The position numbers and the translations under genes are program-made. Shown piece by piece: positions 60,840 to 64,000 of a stretch of 64,000 nucleotides of DNA (within the stretch, counting starts at the first letter, position 1; every line of letters starts with the position of its first letter). The notes beneath the pieces were generated by a model. It saw nothing but the letters and a program-made list of their open reading frames with translations. It did not search any database and was not told the DNA's origin. Source of the stretch: JASGIT01 sp047601665 (GTDB lineage: Bacteria; Pseudomonadota; Gammaproteobacteria; Burkholderiales; Burkholderiaceae_C); contig JASGIT010000001.1 of NCBI GenBank assembly GCA_047601665.1, positions 4,588,001-4,652,000 of the forward strand, in the 5' to 3' direction.

Positions 60840-62096
60840 TTACAGCACGGCACTCAGCACAGGCACCACCACGTTCTCCGGCTGCAGCTTGGGCACATGG
60901 GTCCGCCCGTCGATCCAGGCATCGACCATGTCCGCCCACTCCTGCAGCATGTGGCGTCGCTGCACAGCGTATTCGGCCTTGTTGTAGACCGAGCGCGAGG
61001 TTCGCCCTTCCTCGTGGGCCAGGCACTTCTCGATCCAGTCGCCGTTGAAGCCCACCTCGTTGAGCAGCGTCGAACCGGTGCGGCGCAGGTCATGCACCGT
61101 GAATGGCTCCAGCGGAAGACCCGCGGCCTTGGCCCGCTCGGCGATGAGCTGGGTCACGCGGTTCAGGGTCGCATGAGACATGGAGCGGGTCGGCTCGTAG
61201 CGCGACGGCAGCACGAACTTCGAGCCTGCAGCACAGGTGTGCAGCGCCACCAGGATGTCCAGCGCCTGCCGTGACAGATAGACCACGTGCGGGTTGCGCC
61301 CCTTCATGCACTGCTTCGGAATCGTCCAGGTGGCGTTCTCGAAGTCGATCTCGCTCCAGGTGGCCTCGATCAGCTCGCTCTTGCGCACCAGGGTCAGCAG
61401 GACCATGCGCAGCGCCAGGCGGATCGTCGGATAGGTCGCGATGGACTCCAACTGATGGAACGCCAGACGGATCTCGGTCGGCGAGAGCGCCCGGTCCTTC
61501 GGGACGAAGGTCGCGATCGATGCGGCCGCCACGTCATTGGCCGGGTTGTCCACCTTCTCGCCATGCAGGATGGCGAAGGCATAGACCTGCTTCACGATGT
61601 CGCGGACATGCACCGCCGTCGCAGGTGCCCCGCGCGCCTTCACCTTGTTGCACAAGGCTCGCAGGTCATCGGCAGTGATTTCGTTGAGCAGCCGGTTCTG
61701 GAACATCGGCAGGATGTCGCGATCGACGACGTGCTTGCGCATCGCACGCGTGCTGTCGGCCATCTTGGCGTCCGCCAGCCACTTGAGGGCCAGGTCGCCG
61801 AAATGCTTGGCTGCGGTCAGCCGGCGCTTCTCGCGCTGCTTCTCCAGTGCAGGGGAACTGCCGGCCATGACGGCCTTCTTGGCGTCGAGCAGCTTTTCAC
61901 GGGCCAGCGCCAGCGAAATGCCTAGAGCGCCATAGCGACCAATGGTCAGGGTCTCTCGACGCCCGTGGAGACGGTAATCGTAGCGGAAGGTGACGGTCCC
62001 GGCGGGCGATACCGTCACGTACATCCCATCCCGGTCAGAAACCTTATAAGTCAAGGACTTAGGCTTCAGATTGCGCAGTGCTGTGTCGGTCAACAT
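60840..62096 (-). CDS. int: P4-type tyrosine integrase
   Basis: This 418-residue recombinase has the N-terminal DUF4102 domain (DTALRNLKPKSLTYKVSDRD, GRYGALGISLALAREK), a SAM-like core-binding domain and the catalytic domain. Visible catalytic residues are Arg in LVRKSELIEATW, HDLRRTG, His in CLAHEEG and Tyr in YNKAEY. The start at 62096 follows AGGAG by 11 bases. Such integrases drive genomic islands and normally lie next to one attachment site, expected here in the repeat-rich leader above 62100. No tRNA gene is visible. Confidence 0.93.
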   Translation of the reverse strand: MLTDTALRNLKPKSLTYKVSDRDGMYVTVSPAGTVTFRYDYRLHGRRETLTIGRYGALGISLALAREKLLDAKKAVMAGSSPALEKQREKRRLTAAKHFGDLALKWLADAKMADSTRAMRKHVVDRDILPMFQNRLLNEITADDLRALCNKVKARGAPATAVHVRDIVKQVYAFAILHGEKVDNPANDVAAASIATFVPKDRALSPTEIRLAFHQLESIATYPTIRLALRMVLLTLVRKSELIEATWSEIDFENATWTIPKQCMKGRNPHVVYLSRQALDILVALHTCAAGSKFVLPSRYEPTRSMSHATLNRVTQLIAERAKAAGLPLEPFTVHDLRRTGSTLLNEVGFNGDWIEKCLAHEEGRTSRSVYNKAEYAVQRRHMLQEWADMVDAWIDGRTHVPKLQPENVVVPVLSAVL

Positions 62097-62124
62097 CGAG
62101 GTTTTTGCTCCTGTTCGTGACGGC

Positions 62125-62313
62125 TTTTACCGTCAGGGGCCAGGAGACCCGTCGATGCCCGGAAAGCCGCATGAAATAAGCTTTCCAGAGGAGCGTTTTA
62201 CCGTCAAAGACCGATTTTGGTCTCGGTTATTCACTAGACCCACACACCCAGTGTTTATGCGGGTTCCAGCGATTCTCGAGTTCCTTCGTACCGTCAGAGA
62301 TACCGTCAAAACC
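62125..62313. repeat. Four TACCGTCA repeats in the integrase leader (possible attachment region)
   Basis: TTTTACCGTCA starts at 62125, TTTTACCGTCAAA at 62196, TACCGTCA at 62289 and TACCGTCAAAACC at 62301, all in one orientation. Direct repeats just upstream of an integrase gene often are integrase arm sites or part of attR. The 62196 copy is identical over 13 bp to 15877-15889. Confidence 0.55.
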
Positions 62314-62803
62314 AGTGGGCTTGCTTGACACGATGTGACACGACATGATGTTGCAATCGCCAACCTTGTCGATGAATCACGCGCATCAAACTACACCCAC
62401 GCAGCAAATCATGCCACAGCCTGGCTGTTTCTCACGCCTTCGCTGAGCGGCGCGATGGCGCCATTGTCGGCCTGGACGGAACATTCCCGGCGCCGCACAA
62501 AATCTCCGCGCGCCTCTCTGCCTGGAGGGTAATAGACGTTCTGCGTGGAAATCGCAGGTACGGACAAGGACAAGTTGCTGCTTCACTACCCGGCGGATAT
62601 GTCGCTCCGGTCGTCACATTGGAGTTTGGCGGTCGGGCGACGGGCGAGTGATCCGCTTGGATTCTTCGAGCGCGAAGAAGTAGTTCCAATGAGCAGGGAT
62701 CGGAAGATGTTGGACGCCCACGGTGTTCCTCTCGGGTTTTTGATGCAACAAGGCCGCAGTCCTGGCGCCTTAGACACTGCGAGCGCTAGTTCTTCGATCT
62801 CCA
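62314..62803. other. No gene recognised
   Basis: A 490-bp stretch between the integrase leader and the SEC-C protein gene. Short open frames exist on both strands (for example 62545-62832 plus), but they show no family features and overlap the end of the next gene. It may contain the right boundary of the island. Confidence 0.4.
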
Positions 62804-64000
62804 TCAAGACTCGAGCAAGCAGCATTTCTTGAACTTCTGGCCACTTCCACACGGACAAGATTCGTTGCGGCCGATTTTTGACCCGCCGCTGCTCGCCTTC
62901 TCGATGCGTTTGGCGCGCAGTCGGGCCGCCATACCCGCCAAACGAGGTAGTTCGTCCTCGGTAATATCGATCCGCCTGAGAGTCCGCCATTCGGCATCGA
63001 GCAATCGGCCATCATCGCCGTACCTAAGTTCGAGCAGCATTCGATCACTCTCGCCGTTCAGTAGCAGCAGAGCCTTTGCATGGTCCTCTGCCACGGATTC
63101 ATCCCGATCACTCGCCAATGTTGACCACGGAAAAATCGTGATTCGCACCTCCCCATGCGTTGACATTGGCCGGGGCTGTTTCTGCGCGGCTGCAGCGACT
63201 TCAGAGGACACGCCATCAAACACCTTGATACGCCACTCTCCGCTGATATCCAACAAGTACGACGCAAGTACAGAAGCCCCCGCCTTCACATTTCGGCGTA
63301 GGAGATCAAGCACCTCGGTCAAACCCTTTGGCATGTCCTGGCGAAGATAGGGAACGTCCACCTCCTTCGCGAGTCGCGCGCCAAAGTATCTGTCGATGTC
63401 GACTCGATAGCCAACAAATTGCAGGTGCGCCTGGCGATTGGTGATCAGCCCGGCAGCGTGTTTGGCATAGTGGTTGTGCTTAAAGTACAGGCCAAGGTGG
63501 TCGAGTTCGTCATCTAACTGCAAGACGGCCGAACCGAACGCCTCTTTCCGCTGTTCAACATAGTGCAAGAATTCAAACGGATTTAGGAACACGTCGGCAT
63601 AGACCCTCAGGTCATCAATCGCCATGGACCAAACAGCCGTGGCACCTACATCAACGCCAACGTTTCGCAGATGCTGAATCTGCGCGGCCAGTTCGGTAAA
63701 GGGATCCAGTGTCACCGCGCATACGCTCACATGTCGGAAGTCGCCGAATCGCAAGCGTGTGATCTCGTTGCGCGCAGCGTCGAACACCGGCACCTCTTCT
63801 GCAGACTTCAGGTAGCCTAGGAATCGGAGCCCTTGCTCGGCCGGACTGGACACCAGGTTCTTGAGGGACTGCACGTGCGCATCGACATCTGTAGCCGGAG
63901 AGGTGTAGGTGAACGCTCCTGCTTTTACTTCGATGATGAAAAGGTGATCGTCGAAAATCACCAAGCCGTCGGTCTCGAACCGCTTGGATGAGCCACCGTC
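62804..64000 (-). CDS. PD-(D/E)xK-like protein with C-terminal SEC-C motif (partial, runs off the right edge)
   Basis: 398 codons are visible and the N-terminus is outside the window. Near the edge FETDGLVIFDD is followed by LFIIEVKAGAF, the Asp and ExK spacing of NERD/PD-(D/E)xK nuclease cores. The C-terminus ends RNESCPCGSGQKFKKCC, a SEC-C zinc motif as found at the end of SecA and in many nuclease-like proteins. The middle is unassigned. A DNA- or RNA-processing role is possible; the family name is not known. Confidence 0.75.
   Translation of the reverse strand, partial: DGGSSKRFETDGLVIFDDHLFIIEVKAGAFTYTSPATDVDAHVQSLKNLVSSPAEQGLRFLGYLKSAEEVPVFDAARNEITRLRFGDFRHVSVCAVTLDPFTELAAQIQHLRNVGVDVGATAVWSMAIDDLRVYADVFLNPFEFLHYVEQRKEAFGSAVLQLDDELDHLGLYFKHNHYAKHAAGLITNRQAHLQFVGYRVDIDRYFGARLAKEVDVPYLRQDMPKGLTEVLDLLRRNVKAGASVLASYLLDISGEWRIKVFDGVSSEVAAAAQKQPRPMSTHGEVRITIFPWSTLASDRDESVAEDHAKALLLLNGESDRMLLELRYGDDGRLLDAEWRTLRRIDITEDELPRLAGMAARLRAKRIEKASSGGSKIGRNESCPCGSGQKFKKCCLLES

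Overview
The window looks like GC-rich chromosomal DNA from a betaproteobacterium, most likely a member of the Comamonadaceae (Acidovorax, Alicycliphilus, Diaphorobacter or Comamonas type). The reasons are the overall codon use, the Bug-family periplasmic binding proteins, the yqjDE-like pair next to pyrD, and many scraps of a Tn4371-like integrative conjugative element (ICE). No rRNA, tRNA or CRISPR array was seen.

Positions 1-14.4 kb are ordinary backbone. In order they hold the start of methylmalonyl-CoA mutase, a divergent GntR regulator, rpiA, pyrD, a three-gene yqjD/yqjE/small-protein operon and an FAD oxidoreductase. A lipoprotein, an ECF sigma factor and its anti-sigma factor follow. 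The backbone ends with a complete ybhGFSR-type ABC exporter that has its own NodT-type outer membrane factor and a divergent CecR-like TetR regulator.

From about 14.4 to 62.3 kb the window is an accessory region built in layers. It starts with a ParD-like gene coupled to a second methionine aminopeptidase. Next is a three-gene set (TerB-domain protein, ATPase, DEAD/DEAH helicase) with the architecture of the Shango anti-phage system. A junkyard of ICE transfer genes follows (trbI twice, traG, eexN, DUF2274, LysR), interrupted by an IS66 remnant and by an unassigned two-gene module (PD-(D/E)xK plus winged helix protein, and a nucleotidyltransferase).

Positions 28.9-46.0 kb hold a catabolic and uptake cluster: CocE/NonD hydrolase, two Bug proteins, a dipeptide-type ABC transporter, cupin, cyclase-family hydrolase, fumarylacetoacetase-like enzyme, FAD oxidoreductase and enoyl-CoA hydratase. 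Its regulators are of TetR and HxlR type. Duplicated gene scraps at its internal borders show that it was assembled by recombination between related clusters.

Positions 46-62.3 kb are a second defence-rich stretch. It holds a PIN-domain gene split by an IS630 element, a HigB/HigA-like toxin-antitoxin pair, ICE maintenance scraps, an AbiEi/AbiEii pair, a large STAND NTPase and a small hypothetical operon containing one amber stop. A Fic protein and a P4-type integrase follow. TTTTACCGTCA-type repeats near the integrase recur at the left end of the region and may mark its ends. The right edge holds a partial PD-(D/E)xK plus SEC-C protein.

The best candidates for undescribed biology are the 24.06-26.01 kb two-gene module, the ParD-like/aminopeptidase pair, the HEPN-like STAND protein with its neighbouring small operon, and a TTTTGAGC palindrome shared by the AbiE and Fic promoters.
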